From positions 1-63,231 of the forward strand of contig CBFFRP010000561.1 in assembly GCA_965644295.1 (NCBI GenBank): 63,231 nucleotides of DNA. Direction: 5' to 3'. Shown here one piece after another: positions 1 through 12,268 of the stretch; position 1 is the stretch's first letter, and every line of letters begins with the position of its first letter. This DNA comes from Paraphysomonas bandaiensis. Its lineage: Eukaryota; Chrysophyceae. Both the position numbers and the translations under genes were made by a program. The notes under the pieces are model-generated. The model saw only the letters and a program-made list of their open reading frames with translations, was not told the DNA's origin and searched no databases.

Positions 1-59
1 CTGGGCAACATATGTCTCCCACATACCTCGCAAGGGATGTACTGATAGTCAGTAAGGCC

Positions 60-268
60 AACAGCGCTGCAGAGGTCATAACCATTGCAGTGCACAGATC
101 ATAACAACTGCAGTGTAAGAGGCCACAACCACTGTAGTGTACAGATCATAACCACTGTGGTGTGCAGATCATAACCACTGTAGTGTACAGATCATAACCA
201 CTGTGGTGTACAGATCATAACCACTGCAGTGTACAGATCACAACCACTGCAGTGTAGAGGTCATAATA
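60..268. repeat. 23-bp minisatellite
   Basis: About nine imperfect copies of a 23-bp unit, of the form aaccactgtagtgtacaga followed by tcat, run head to tail. Units differ by a few substitutions such as tgcagt/tgtagt/tgtggt and gtacag/gtgcag. The left end fades into diverged copies near base 60. No ORF spans it convincingly, and no function is evident. Confidence 0.85.
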
Positions 269-1108
269 ATGGGAGCATCAAGAGACTATTGAGGGAGACT
301 GCCAGTGATCCATCCCGTGGCAGAGAGATTAAAGGGCTCCACTGTACGACGGACTCCTCATCGTTTGATCTGCTCCTGGAAAGGCAGCCCATTTCAGTGA
401 TGTTTTTACAAATACACAGACTTTGACATGAAAACCCCTCTTTTTTCTTAATCGTGCATATACATACACATACACTGTTATGTAGATATGACTGAATTGT
501 TCTGTTTGTTGTGATGCTCTACGAGCCATCAATATGTTGTGTGGTGTGTGCACGTATCTTAGACAGTCGCAATGTGTAATCAATGGACATAAGAACGACT
601 AGGTTTAATACTATAATTGGCTAGGTTGAGTCATTTATGGCTTTGACTAGGTTTTTACACCGAAAATGGAATGACTAGGAAAGTCCACCAAATTGACTAG
701 GTTGAATAATATATCCCTAATACTTTTCACACTGTTATTATCTTCATAGTTACTTATTGTGCATAGTTATACGTTATACCCTTTTCCAACCATTTCACCA
801 GGTTTTGGTATTACCTCGACAATCGTAAGTGGTGTTTGGTATCATGCTTTACTAATGTTACGATCGCACTGCCACGATAAAATCTATAAAGCTGTATACT
901 TTTGCCTTCTATCTGTGATAACCTTATTATTCATTGTCCTTGTATTTACTATTTCGAACATAAAGATATAAACGCCTACATAAAATAGTTCAAATGCACA
1001 AATGGTATTATTTTCCTGCACCAAAGCCTACAAGTATGAAGTATAGACCACCACGCTATTCGATGGGTATCATGAACAAAATACACCTAAGGGACGGCGA
1101 CCTTTTTA
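269..1108. other. Intergenic, no gene seen
   Basis: AT-rich sequence with only short, low-quality ORFs. The motif gactaggtt or a close variant recurs four or five times between about 598 and 710, which may be a remnant of a short repeat. The right end is the 3' flank of the sulfotransferase gene. Confidence 0.5.
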
Positions 1109-2882
1109 TCACGGACGAATTTTAGGTGAAGGGCGTTTTTTCGGAGGGGTCTCATAGTATGAATGCTTCACCCTAAAACCTGTCTCAGGAGGAACGGGAA
1201 CGGTGGATGGGTCAACGGTAGCACATAGATCTTTCCATTTCTTCGTAGCGGACTGTATATTTCAGCAATAGCAATTACATAAATAGAGGTGGAAATATAC
1301 AGCTTTACATACACGTAAATGATACTAACCACCATACACATTTACCTCAATAGTATAACCCTCGGCTGCGAGCTGGGATCTGTGAATGTCTTTCGCTGCT
1401 TCATATACAGCAAACTGCGAGGTATACAAGTATATCAGTACTAAATTGCGCACACCATGACACCCAGTCTGTACCATGTAGAACGCACATGACATATGAT
1501 ATGGTATATTTCACCCCACAATACTTAAACATTAACTCATACCTCATTTCGCAGATAGTTTTTAAAAGTTTCGACTACTGGCGCGCTGTACGCTGTGTAC
1601 GGGGATTCACGACTTGAATTAACGTGGTGGTTATTGTGCAAGAAACAAGAATCTTCCAGTAAATGGCGGGGGAATCGCTTCTGCAATAGAACAAACAGGG
1701 AAGGCATGCTCTCCTAAAACATATTCTTTTCAAACACAAGCCCTTGGAACTTAGCATTTTTATCGGCGACGGTTGTATTGCAGTCGCAAAAACACAGTTC
1801 AAAGTTACGCGTAGAGCACTTTCGCATACAAATTGCACGTTTCACACTTACCACATATCCAACAGCATAAAATTTGGCCAGATTTCGAATGGCAGCCATT
1901 GCAGTCGCATTTGTCGATTTATACGGGAGACCCTTTTGTCGTGACAACACCATTTCATAATTTTGAACGGTGAATTTCGGGTAGAAAACGTGAGGACCAT
2001 TTCTAAACGGTTTCGACATAAACAATCGCAACAATTGGTCAATATCAGACGGAGTTGCTTCCTTAGGCGTGTTCAATATCTTCCTGAATGTGTGGTACAA
2101 GGGTGTACTGGACAGGAAACAGTGCAATTATACAAGTAATACAATATTTGGTGCGAAGGGGCTATGAATGTGTTCATGACCAAGATATGCACATATTGTA
2201 CATTGTACCACCACTTATTCGAACATATGATAACAGCAGCGTATGGACGACTGTTCAAATACGAGTAATAACGACAGCATATGGGTATGATACCAACATA
2301 GTAAAAGTACTCTCTCCTACGTCACTATAAAGCCCTTACTTTAAGCTTTTACCAAAGTAATGAGTAACAAAACTGGTCACTTTGGGACGACTAAAATAAT
2401 GCAACGCCGAAAGATATCGTTCAAGGGGATCTCTAACAATTGTGACGAGCTGTGGCGCCACATTGGGACATGCAGATCTCTTTATACACCGGTTCATGTC
2501 ATTCCCGTACATCATATAGACACCGAGCACAAAGTGATCCTGAGGCCATAAGTTAAACCGATATAGCGACATATATTAACAACACACTAATACGCATATT
2601 CGAATCATACCATCGGTAGGCCGGGGCACCTCCTTCCATCGTTCCATTTGACGTATGGGTTAGCATCAGTCCTCATCATCAAGAAGTAGTCCTTTATAGT
2701 CTCCGATCCAACCTTATGAAACTACACACACAGACACATGACCGCAACACCACTGCACTGCCCTATATGAGTACCTTGACCAGTACAGGTCGAGATAAGT
2801 TATGACACAGAGGAGAGTCCGGTGGCAGAGACAGTGAGAGCTCACACACACATACCAATAAAACTAACAGCACACGCTGCAT
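1109..2882 (-). CDS. Secretory-pathway sulfotransferase (Sulfotransfer_2 / heparan 2-O-sulfotransferase-like)
   Basis: Seven exons join in phase to give 352 residues: 2775-2882, 2611-2721, 2340-2539, 1852-2107, 1543-1713, 1346-1414 and 1109-1252. The start (ATG at 2882-2880) opens a clear N-terminal hydrophobic segment, MQRVLLVLLVCVC, read as a signal peptide or signal anchor. Exon 2 begins with FHKVGSETIK, which fits the 5'-phosphosulfate-binding loop. Exon 3 carries TIVRDPLERYLSALHYF, the 3'-phosphate-binding motif (RDP..R..S). The following region (NLAKFYAVGYV, then LLQKRFPR) matches the layout of the heparan 2-O / Gal-3-O sulfotransferases. By family knowledge these transfer sulfate from PAPS to a glycan in the Golgi lumen; the acceptor here is unknown. 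The C-terminus is proline- and lysine-rich. The gene is head to head with WDR83. Confidence 0.88.
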
Positions 2883-3003
2883 ACCACTCAACAGAAACAC
2901 CTCCCGATATATCGATCTCAGGTTACACCTGAAGTAACAGCATTACTATATATGCTGGTTATGTAGCATATATCCGACTGAGCTGCTACCATCACAGTTA
3001 AAT

Positions 3004-3174
3004 ACCTACATACATACATACATACATACATACATACATACATACATACATACATACATACATACATACCTACATACATACATACATACATACATACATA
3101 CATACATACATACATACCTACATACATACATACATACATACATACCTACATACATACATACATACATACATACA

Positions 3175-3208
<34 letters not shown>

Positions 3209-3450
3209 CATACATACATACATACATACATACATACCTACATACATACATACATACATACATACATACATACATACATACATACATACATACATACATA
3301 CATACATACAAACATACATACATACATACATACATACATACATACATACATACATACATACATACATACATACATACATACATACATACATACATACATA
3401 CATACATACATACATACATACATACATACATACATACATACATACATACA

Positions 3451-3484
<34 letters not shown>

Positions 3485-3503
3485 CATACATACATACATA
3501 CAC
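3004..3503. repeat. Degenerate TACA tetranucleotide array
   Basis: About 500 bp of (TACA)n interrupted by several tacc units, a few tata units and one aaca unit. It fills most of the 676-bp gap between the divergent sulfotransferase and WDR83 starts. The long Met-Tyr-Val-Cys ORFs across it are products of the repeat and not proteins. The interruptions suggest it is older than the pure arrays at 59101 and 60867. Confidence 0.97.
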
Positions 3504-3558
3504 ACAGTTCTTCATAGTGGGTATTCTGTCGGGGTGATGTTAATCACCGTTTTCTATA

Positions 3559-4836
3559 ATGTCTAGCGGTGTTCTCCCTCCCCCATTAAGAGGGCTCTCA
3601 GGCCACAGCGGAGCAGTGAACGCCATTCGCTTTACATCAGACGGTAACTACTGCATCTCCTGCTCTGATGATCGCTCTGTCAAGCTGTGGAACCCCCATA
3701 GAGACGATCCCTCTCAACACAGCAATGCTCTTCTGATTAAGTCGTATTCGGGAGTACATGGATATCAGATCTTGGATGTGGCTGTTACGACAGTGAGTGT
3801 TTGTTAGTGACCTCTATTGATATGAGTGTTCATTCCACAGTTGTAGTACTGTATTATCATATTACTATTGTATGGTTATGCGAGATAGATATGTGTAGTT
3901 TGATTGTGCCCATTGAATTAACTGTGGTGTAACAGGACAACGCGAAATTTGTTTCTGGTGGAGGAGATAAGACTGCTTTTCTGTGGGATGTTTCTTCAGG
4001 TCGAGTGATTCGGCGATTTCAATCTCATTCACAGCGAATCAATACTGTTCACATGAATGTGGATGGCACTCTTCTCTTCACCGGCTCTTACGATAAGCAA
4101 TTACATATATGGGACTTGCGGTCACACAACAGAGAGCCATTGCAAGTACTGACGGACTTCAAAGATAGCGTCACATGTGTGCAACACACACGCACTCAAA
4201 TCCTTGCCTCCTCTGTCGATGGCTACGTACGCACTTATGACTTGCGAATTGGACAGATGCATTCTGATAGCGTTTGTTCTGAGGGAGTTGTTTATGTGAA
4301 ACCTTCTTATGACATGAATTGCGCGTTGTCGACTTGCTTAGGTGGCACCCTGAAGCTTACAGAAATTAGATCTGGGCGACTGCTACAGTCCTATACAGGG
4401 TGGGTTGATGTGTATGTGCATGTGACTATTTGTGCATGTGTTTCATATGGTTAATGGTTGGCCTACCTGTGATGTATATATGCTACTTAATCACTTAATC
4501 TCTTCAGGCATGTGCACTCAGTTTATAAAACGGAAGCACACTTTACCAGTGACGATGGCAGAGTACTTGCGGTAAGTTTCTATACATACATCCTCTACAT
4601 ATTTTTTCTGTGAAATACAGATTTCATTGAATCTATAGGGATCGGAAGATGGCAAAGTACACTGCTGGGACCTAGTCAAAGGATCACTACTAACAACATT
4701 CAAAGCCCATAATAGAGCAATTTCATCAATAGCATATCATCCAACATTGGCATGCTTCTTATCAGCATCGTACGATGGTAGTATTAAATTTTGGAATGAT
4801 AGAGGAAGAACTGATAGCCAAAATTCAACGACATAG
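3559..4836 (+). CDS. WDR83: WD-repeat protein WDR83 (MORG1)
   Basis: Four exons (3559-3792, 3936-4399, 4508-4571, 4639-4836) give 319 residues, close to the usual ~315. The chain is a seven-bladed WD40 propeller throughout: it opens LSGHSGAVNAIRF, then SCSDDRSVKLWN, SGGGDKTAFLWD, TGSYDKQLHIWD, SSVDGYVRTYD and GSEDGKVHCWD, and ends SASYDGSIKFW. The order and spacing fit MORG1/WDR83, a scaffold reported for ERK signalling and associated with spliceosomes. There is no signal peptide or membrane segment, so a soluble cytosolic or nuclear protein is expected. It shares a divergent promoter region, filled by a TACA array, with the upstream sulfotransferase. Introns are 143, 108 and 67 bp. Confidence 0.93.
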
Positions 4837-6833
4837 ATAAGGGTTAGGGTTTTTGTATTAATATATAGGTGGAATATGTAGGGTTAAAATTAGGTGCAGA
4901 GTGTTGTACTTTCTCACAAATGAAATAGTTCGAAGTGCATCTTTTGTCTTAAATTTACTCATCCAATTGCTCTAGATTCGTTGTTGCGTTGTCCAATAGG
5001 CGTAAACACCTTTACGTGGGCCATTCTTCGATTCTGTGACGGCTCAGAAACGAAGATCTAATGCAGTTTATCTCTTAAAGTGGCTGTCTGAATAAGCACT
5101 AATTCCCCATGGAAAAAGGGCGTTAAGCTGCACTATTAGAGGATTAGTGACTATTAGATGTTGAACAAGATGGCTAAATTATTACTAATTTGAACCAACA
5201 TAATAAAAATATAGTGACTTGAGAGTCAAATGTTCTTTTGCATCATAATAATAACAACAGAAGTTCATTTTTATACTTTACTCTCTACTAGAATAATACA
5301 GGTAACATATTTGTCCCTATTTAATTTTATCGAAGTTCCTACTAAACTAAAAGTGCCATTGGTTCCTACTAAATATTTCTGGCGTCCCTCTTAAATATCG
5401 CATCTCAGTGTACATATAACATTTACCATATACGTAAGCAATTCAGTTTAACTATATAACATTATTTAGTAAGGAACAAAATGAATATCTGCACTAAACA
5501 ATGTTAAAACTAGTACTTAATTTAGCATCGTATTCTGTCCACTCATAGCCAAATGCTTGCGTAGTACGAAGGACACTAATTAGTGTCACTTCTAGTGTAG
5601 ACGTCTTTGGCCCCCTGATGAATAAACAGGATTCCGGGAATGGGACCACCTCAAGGGTAACCGGGGTATTGGGCTGACTACTGAAGTCAAGCATCTGGGC
5701 TGTTCCTAAATTCCTAAAGCAAGCAGATGATGTCATGTATATTGCTCACTGCGTTTGCTTTGAGCGATAGAGAAAACATGGTTGCACCTTGGTGCCTGTC
5801 GTGACGCACAAGCAGCCGTCGTATAAGCAGCACTGACTCTTAATCGCCTATTGCTAATAATAAGACAACATTCACTACAAGGTACAACAGCTAGTGATTT
5901 TTTCAAATAGCACATTCTCCCACTTATTGCTGCATTTGGCCTTCTTGAGAGTGCAAACGCTCCAACCGTATAGCCTGGTTTTGGATACATTGTATACGCA
6001 TATATAAGCATCTCCATTACTACTACATGTTATTACATGCATTAACACCAAACACCACCACTACTTACAGTAGTATTAGTACCTATACATATGTTCGGAG
6101 CTAACGCGGCCACAGCACATATAATTCCTAAATTTTGTTCTGATTCAACGCAGTCATCTACCCGGCCCCCAGTCGACCAACTTAATTATATTGTTATCAA
6201 ACTTTTTAAAGTTTAAGAAAGGTAACTAATTTCTCATTTGAATTTGCTGCATTGATTGGTTGAGCTTAAAATATTAAATAGTCACGAGGAGGAGGCAAGT
6301 TTGGGGGCTTGTTTTTTCCTCGTTACTCTTATCATAAACATTCAGCATATGTTTCGTAGGTTCTTTATTGAGTCCATGTAATTTTAACAACTGCTTTCGA
6401 CACAGACGGTTATAAACCGAAGCCTTAAACAAGCAAAAATCAGCACTCTACAGGATGCATTTTTCTCATACATCTGAAGAATCAGGATATGCAAAAGTAA
6501 TTATATATTTAGGACTCGTGTCAGATCTGTTGTCTTTACATGGACCATGCTAACCCATAAAATGAATCGAAAACGTCATTCATCAAGACATCAAGACTAA
6601 TCCCTCCGAACTGCCTTTTACATTAAAAGATTCGCCCATCCAATTATATGCACAACAACGACAAACTTCAACCAATCTATTGTCATAAACACTTTCAACA
6701 TAGTCACATGCATACTGTGTACACACTACATGCAAATCTACGCTTTGAAACGTACGGTTGCAACAAACTAGTTCGAACCACAACAATGTCTTCCACATAT
6801 ACTCCGGCACAGAGTTAAAAGAATATATATTAT
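4837..6833. other. Gene-free interval with repeat insertion
   Basis: No supported gene. The interval holds the 3' flank of WDR83, a repeat with the phrase ttcctactaaactaaaa near 5320-5400, and an arm of the dispersed fold-back family (separate entry). An ORF at 6583-6840 (-) is Cys-rich but has no recognisable domain and lies beyond the stop of the coiled-coil gene, so it is not called. Confidence 0.5.
5490..5905. repeat. Dispersed fold-back repeat, single-arm copy
   Basis: This stretch matches the left arm of the palindromic element at 55560-56255 in the same order: agccaaatgcttgcgtagta, gtgtagacgtctttgg, gaataaacagg then ccgggaatggg, gggtaaccggggtattg, gaagtcaagcatc, gcaccttggtgcc, gacgcacaagcagc, and finally cgcctattgctaataata. 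The opposite arm is missing. The family is also present at 39890-40075. Confidence 0.8.
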
Positions 6834-7831
6834 TTAACATATATAGGCTGTTTTTGGCCCTTTGCTGATAGGAGATGGAGAAACGCCTTTGGACGCAGGG
6901 CTAGTAGCTGTGGTGGCCCGTCGTTTGCTTTGAGTGGTTTGAACTCGATTAGGGAGTCCTGGGAGCTGGCCAGAACGATTGCCGGGGTAGCCAGTTGTCC
7001 CTGGGCGACGTTGTTTAGTAATCGTAGCTTTGTTGGGCTTCATAATACCAACACCATCAGGAGGGTGCATAACTGCGTGTAAAAGTTCTTCCACTGCCTA
7101 TTGTGAAAGGTAAGAAGGGTGCATAGCTATGTTGACTTTACTAGTCACATACCTGTTCATCTCTATTGATACTTGCACCTGGTGTATCTGGCGCCCATAC
7201 GAATTGCTTCATTTTCCACTCTTGAAAGTGAGTCGGTCTGTCTTTTTCTTTCACTGCACAAATATCTTCATATGTGCTATCCACAACTACCCCTCGTTTG
7301 CTCATCATTTTCATGACTTGATTATCTGCATCTTGATACACAGATGCCTGAGAACCAACAAACGCATGAGGTGGGGAATTTGTGTCGTTCTCATCTCGAA
7401 GACGTCTTTTTAGTTGAATAATTTCAAGTCGAAGGGACTGAATTAAGTCATTGGCAACCTCTTCTTTTTGTGCAGACACATGGGCCGCTTTTCTGGCCTC
7501 CTCTAAATCCCTCCGTAAATATTTCATTGCAGTTTCATCACATTCAACAGCTTTCGATGCAACCTGCAGCTTCAACGCTGTTGAGACCAAATTCTCTTTT
7601 AGTCTACGTAACTGTAATCGTTGATAAGATTGAGCTAATATTAAACGAGGAACAGCAGACCTGTCGCAACAAATGCTTCTCACGATCCAAACTTTCATTG
7701 AGAGCTCTCAGCAATCGATGATGCTGTTAATGCAAACGAAGCATGTTACCAATGAACAGTCAGACAGTATACCGCAATACCTCTTCGAAGTAGGCTTCAA
7801 TGTCTGCCTTATAGTCGCAGTTCTTCTTCAT
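6834..7831 (-). CDS. Small coiled-coil protein of unknown function
   Basis: Four exons (7781-7831, 7661-7723, 7153-7611, 6834-7097) with introns of 57, 49 and 55 bp join in phase to 278 residues. The chain begins MKKNCDYKADIEAYFEE. Residues about 18-125 are strongly heptad-like (HHRLLRALNESLDREKHLLR, then LKLQVASKAV, then LIQSLRLEIIQLKRRLRDE). The last ~90 residues are Pro/Gly/Ser/Thr-rich and basic (SKGVSPSPISKGPK) and look disordered. No catalytic domain is visible. It may be a cytoskeletal or ciliary accessory protein, but that rests only on composition. The four-way phase agreement makes the gene itself secure. Confidence 0.75.
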
Positions 7832-8093
7832 GTTAACGCTACGCTACACTACACCCTATCATAACGAAAAAGCACTGATAGATGTCGAGTTCTTATAGAG
7901 TCTGGTTACAGGTTCTGTCGTCCTGGAAACACGTCCAGCATCTGGTGCGTTAAGAGAGATGCATCAGAGGGCGTGGTGTATACATAGATGTCCATACAGA
8001 ATACAGCAGCTCCTAAGTGGTATTTCATATACATGTACACTATATACTACATACTCAACACACTCCAAAAAAACCGTTTCGTTGAGAAAGAAG

Positions 8094-8196
8094 GTCCCCG
8101 GATACAACTCATAGGCCCCCGTATATAGCTCATAGTCCCCCGTATATAGCTCATAGTCCCCCGTATATAGCTCATAGTCCCCCGTATATAGTTCAT
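8094..8196. repeat. 21-bp minisatellite
   Basis: About four and a half copies of a 21-bp unit (cccccgtatatagctcatag followed by t). Because 21 is a multiple of three, it makes a repetitive minus-strand ORF with the period YELYTGD. It lies in the region between the divergent coiled-coil and zinc-finger genes and is not considered coding. Confidence 0.9.
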
Positions 8197-8360
8197 CATA
8201 CATACTAAACATGCTGTTTATCCCAATAAATTGGTAACAAGTAGCCAGTACAGAAAAACAGCAGCTTCACAGCTAACGGCCGTTGAGTTCTTCCCTCCTC
8301 GAAGCAAGGCAGACCTTAATATTCTATTGAATCACCGCATAGATTAGCTTATTGTTCATT

Positions 8361-9780
8361 ATGGGAAACGGTGTATCGACACTCTCCACTGATGAGCGGG
8401 CCGAAATTGTTTCCGAAATGCGAAAACTGTACGCAGAGGCATCTGAGCGTGGCGAAATATCAGACTCAGAAATACACGATAAGCTCGCTATGAGTTATGA
8501 AGAACTAGTAAAGAAAAAGACAACTGTTAAGGTTTCGCAGAAGGTGAAGTCTGAAGTTAAGATCTCTTCAGGTAGAAAGAAGGTCCCGTCTAGAAGAAGA
8601 TCGTTTGAAAATCCTAACTTCACTAAGAATGCGCCCTCTGTAAAAGATCCTGTTGCGAAAAGCCTTCCACCACCACGTCCCCCTAAAAAAATAGATGAGC
8701 CCCAACTATCGTTGCCTGACTTTCCATCTGTCCCACCAAGTGTTTCCCCCGACATTGAAAGTCGGTCTGTAGATATTGAGCAACCATTGGTTCAGGCTGA
8801 AGCAGAAAATATACCACCCAATGGTGATTGATTCCCTTTTCACTTCTGGTTATCCATTAAAATTCTTTATGCTTTATGTTCTAGTTGATTCTTGGGATTC
8901 TGTAAGGGAGCAGCCATCTTGCTTGATTTGCAAAATTGTGTTTTCCAGTGCAACGAAATTAGATACTCATTTGAAATATTCAGTAAGGCATCTGGTTGAT
9001 AGTTTCCACTCTAATATTAATTCTACACTTACTATATAGGAGGTACATAAGAAAAATATGATTGCACTTGCTAAAGAGAAAGAAGATCGTGAAAGGCTTG
9101 ACGCCCCAAAACCCGAAGTGACTCCTGCTCTCTCATGCAACCGATGTCGGGAAGTATACAGTGGCTCCAAGTTTTTTTGGAGAGCCAAGAAAACAATTGA
9201 AATCAATTTATTTGTACATTTTGAACAGAAGTGCATTGAAGTATGTGCGTATGATAATTCAACCGGCGAGGAGTATCCTCGTATCTATTTGGACGACGAA
9301 GGGGTGTACAAATGCATTGGTGGTGACAAGGTTATTGAACAACGTGTACAAGCACGCACCGAGAATAATACAGCAGAAGATACTCCAGTTATTCCAGCTG
9401 AGGTATTACAAGATGAGGAGAGACGGCTCGCTATATCATCTCATATTATGTCTCGTCTACAATTGGTGGACAATGCTAGAAATACGGTGATTTACGCATA
9501 TGTTCCTACTATTGTTGCCCCAGAAGAACCTTCTCCTCTACATAACACAAAACCGGACCGTCTCACTCCGGTGCTAATTCCACGAAGACGACTGTCGAGC
9601 TCTGAAGAAATTGAGAATGTGCTGCGTAATATTGCTTCACTCGAGGAGGATCTGCAAAAGCGTACGGCTAATGCTGAGGAAGTAGTGCAAAATATGCTGA
9701 CGAAAAATGAACAGCTGCTGAAATCTAGCACAAGTACTGCTGGTATTGCTCTCACCAACGAGGATGTTGAGACTTTATAA
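8361..9780 (+). CDS. Probable N-myristoylated C2H2-type zinc-finger protein
   Basis: Three exons (8361-8823, 8885-8982, 9040-9780) with introns of 61 and 57 bp give 433 residues. I chose the ATG at 8361 over one three codons upstream because it yields MGNGVSTLS, a good N-myristoylation sequence (Gly2, Ser6). Residues ~10-60 are acidic and helical, and 60-140 are basic and proline-rich (PPPRPPKK). Exon 2 plus the exon 3 start encode a C2H2 finger, CLICKIVFSSATKLDTHLKY then EVH, with spacing C-x2-C-x12-H-x6-H, close to U1/matrin-type fingers. A CNRC pair and further Cys/His residues follow at about 215-250. The C-terminus has a short coiled coil. Membrane-tethered nucleic-acid or protein binding is inferred; the function is unknown. 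Confidence 0.8.
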
Positions 9781-10997
9781 TAATATCGAAACAAAAGGAT
9801 CGATAAAAATAACACCAATATGATCAAGTGTGCAGCTAATACGATGATATACGATATAGTTTTGATTGTAGTAATGCTGGTATATATGACGACACGATCA
9901 CAATAACTTCCAATTGTAATGCGATAATAGTTTATTTTTTTCTGAAGACTAATATATACTTGTTGATTTTAGTAGTTGATATTCTCAACACTCAACTACA
10001 ACCTACTCCGAAGTACGCACTTGTAACTTGTTGATGTTTATCGCCTGAATTCTGTGTAGCAATGAAGAGCATAATCTACAAAACTACAAGAACAGAATTT
10101 GGAATCAAATCCTCTGCAGAGAAACTGAAGCTGTTAATGATATGACTTGTAGAAAGAAATATTGGTGTTGGTGATACATCTGTTTCTATAAAACCTTACC
10201 ACAACACAATCACATAATACTAATTAGTAAAATGGGTGTTGCTTGTTTGTTAGTACATCAGTACTAGCAGTTTATTTGAAAAACTATTAACTGTATGCAA
10301 TTCCTTACGCCAAGAGAAGATGAAAGGAAAGTATATCATGTAGTTAGAAGATAAGCACTTGTAGTTTCTTTAATGTGTGGCATGTTTCACTTTCAGAGAT
10401 AGTTGTAGTTCGCAGTACCCCATAACTTAAATTTCACACTATGACATGCTTTTATAATATTCGCATGCATATCACCCTTTATAGAAAGTTTAGTCCCAAT
10501 TACATTATATCATCATATCAAGGTACGGGGTTCTACTTTAATCGTGTGCTAGTTGAGCGCTCACAGCACATACATGCAATATATCATGCCACCTATACAG
10601 AAGTTGAACTGATAGTGTACATTCTAATATCTGCCGCTGTTTTCTTCCACACAGATAAAAGAGATACCATGCAGGCACATATCCTAACACCTTGCTTATA
10701 CTATACAACGCTGCAGCACCTTATGCAGTTTAAGTTTAGAAAGATGCAGATGTTGAGGTAGGACGACATATCGTATCTTCGACTGTAGGGGTGGAATACC
10801 ACGAAATACATACCAGGCGTGAGATGTCAAGATGTTCTGGAATAGAATATATGCATCTGTACCTATCCAAGTACTACGTACCCCTATAGTGTGAGATGTA
10901 CACCGGTACACGGAATGGAATAATATGCCTCGCTCATTTCCATACACAGCACTCCAGCAGCACGCCAACTCGACGAGGTAGCCTGTCCTCTTCAGTC
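9781..10997. other. Intergenic, no gene seen
   Basis: AT-rich sequence between the zinc-finger gene and GrpE. An ORF at 10441-10761 lacks domain features or splice support and is not called. The last part is the GrpE 5' flank. Confidence 0.45.
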
Positions 10998-11781
10998 ATG
11001 TTGAGAAGAGTTATTTGCACATCACCCTATGTGTTTGTAGCTCAGTCTAGAGCAGGGCTTGCGTTCACTGGCAAGTCTCTGCATAGGGCCACAGCTGTCG
11101 CGGCCCAGAGAAGACTCATGTGCACTAATCAAAAGGAGTCCTCTGAAGCACAGGAGAAAGAAATGGAAGATAAAGACAGAGCGGATGGTGCTTCAACTGA
11201 AAGCGACGTTTCTAGTGAAACCACTACTGCCAATGAGGAAAAAGTTGAGCCGAGTTTGGAAGAACTGAACAAAACTCTGGAGGCACAGGTCAAAGACTTG
11301 AAAGACAAAGTGTTGAGAGCCTATGCTGATGAAGAGAATGTTAGAAGAATTGCTAAACGTGATATTGAGAACGCTAGAGTGTATGCCAACACGAAATTTG
11401 CGAAGTCTCTCCTCGATGTTGCTGACAATCTTGAACGTGCACTACAAGCTGCATCTGCTGAGAAAGAAGGCGAAAATAAACCTTTTGACATCCTTGTCGA
11501 AGGCGTCACAATGACACATAATCAACTAAAGAAAGTTTTTGAGTCTCATGGTGTAGTCAAGGTATGTATGGGTAATAGAAGATAGCTGTGTATATTGTTA
11601 CCATATGTGGCAGTACGGTGAGGTGGGTGAGGCATTTGATCCTACCCTTCACGATGCGCTCTTCGAGATACCTGATCCCGAAAAACCTGAGGGCACTATT
11701 GGACAAGTTCTAAAGGCAGGATACAAGCTAAATGATCGAGTTATCCGCGCAGCGGAGGTAGGAACCACCAAAAAGCCATAG
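10998..11781 (+). CDS. GRPE: Mitochondrial GrpE, nucleotide-exchange factor of mtHsp70
   Basis: Two exons (10998-11561, 11614-11781) with a 52-bp intron give 243 residues. The start at MLRRVICTSP gives an Arg/Ser-rich, acid-free N-terminus typical of a mitochondrial presequence. Residues ~40-90 are acidic linker. The GrpE fold follows: a long coiled coil (LEELNKTLEAQVKDLKDK, then RAYADEENVRR), KFAKSLLDVADNLERAL, and the C-terminal beta domain with FDPTLHDALFEIPD, GTIGQVLKAGYKLNDRVIRA and AEV. By family knowledge it releases ADP from mitochondrial Hsp70 during import and folding. A longer in-frame start at 10896 is possible but weaker, since it would bury the presequence. Confidence 0.95.
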
Positions 11782-12239
11782 AAGTATTAGGGTAATTGCA
11801 AAGAGTAACTAGTCAATAGCATTGTGTTGTTTACCACTTCCAATTTCTGTACTTTCAATGTGGTTTGCACGAAATGTTATGCACACTGATTTCGTAGAAA
11901 TATTCTAGAAAGGTTAACTAAGTACGACATTTACGACCTGGGGTGTCTGAGTGTTACTATATCTCTTTATAGTTTATACTATCTATTCTGATATCATCCG
12001 TCAGAATTCACATGCATACGACTTAATACTGAACAGGCTGCTATTAACGTCTGTAGGTACAGGCAGTCCCAGAACATTCCCTTCATATATTTGGCCTTTG
12101 TACTTTAGTTCTATTTAACCACGCTGTATTGTCCCGCGTTCAAATTTTTGAAATCCCTCCTTATCACTCGGTTAAACTGTAGCTTTTCCTCATGATGTTG
12201 AAAAATGAAAACTCAGATTATTTCTAGGCGCACGACTGA
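11782..12239. other. Intergenic, no gene seen
   Basis: 3' flank of GrpE; AT-rich, without usable ORFs or clear repeats. Confidence 0.45.
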
Positions 12240-12268
12240 CGAAACATAATGGACACTTGAAGACAAAG

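Noticed and set aside
2590-2610. tRNA-like word ttcgaatcat
   Set aside because: No acceptor or anticodon stems can be formed around it, and it lies in a sulfotransferase intron.
3006-3515. Long Met-Tyr-Val-Cys repeat ORFs on the minus strand
   Set aside because: Pure translation of the TACA array; open in three frames simply because the 4-bp unit has no stop on this strand.
6583-6840. Cys-rich 85-codon ORF on the minus strand
   Set aside because: No recognisable zinc-finger spacing, lies beyond the stop of the upstream gene, and no splice link was found.
7964-8212. ORF with repeated YELYTGD
   Set aside because: Produced by the 21-bp minisatellite; no start context, domain or splice support.
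10441-10761. 106-codon plus-strand ORF upstream of GrpE
   Set aside because: Composition is AT-driven, without domain or splice signals.
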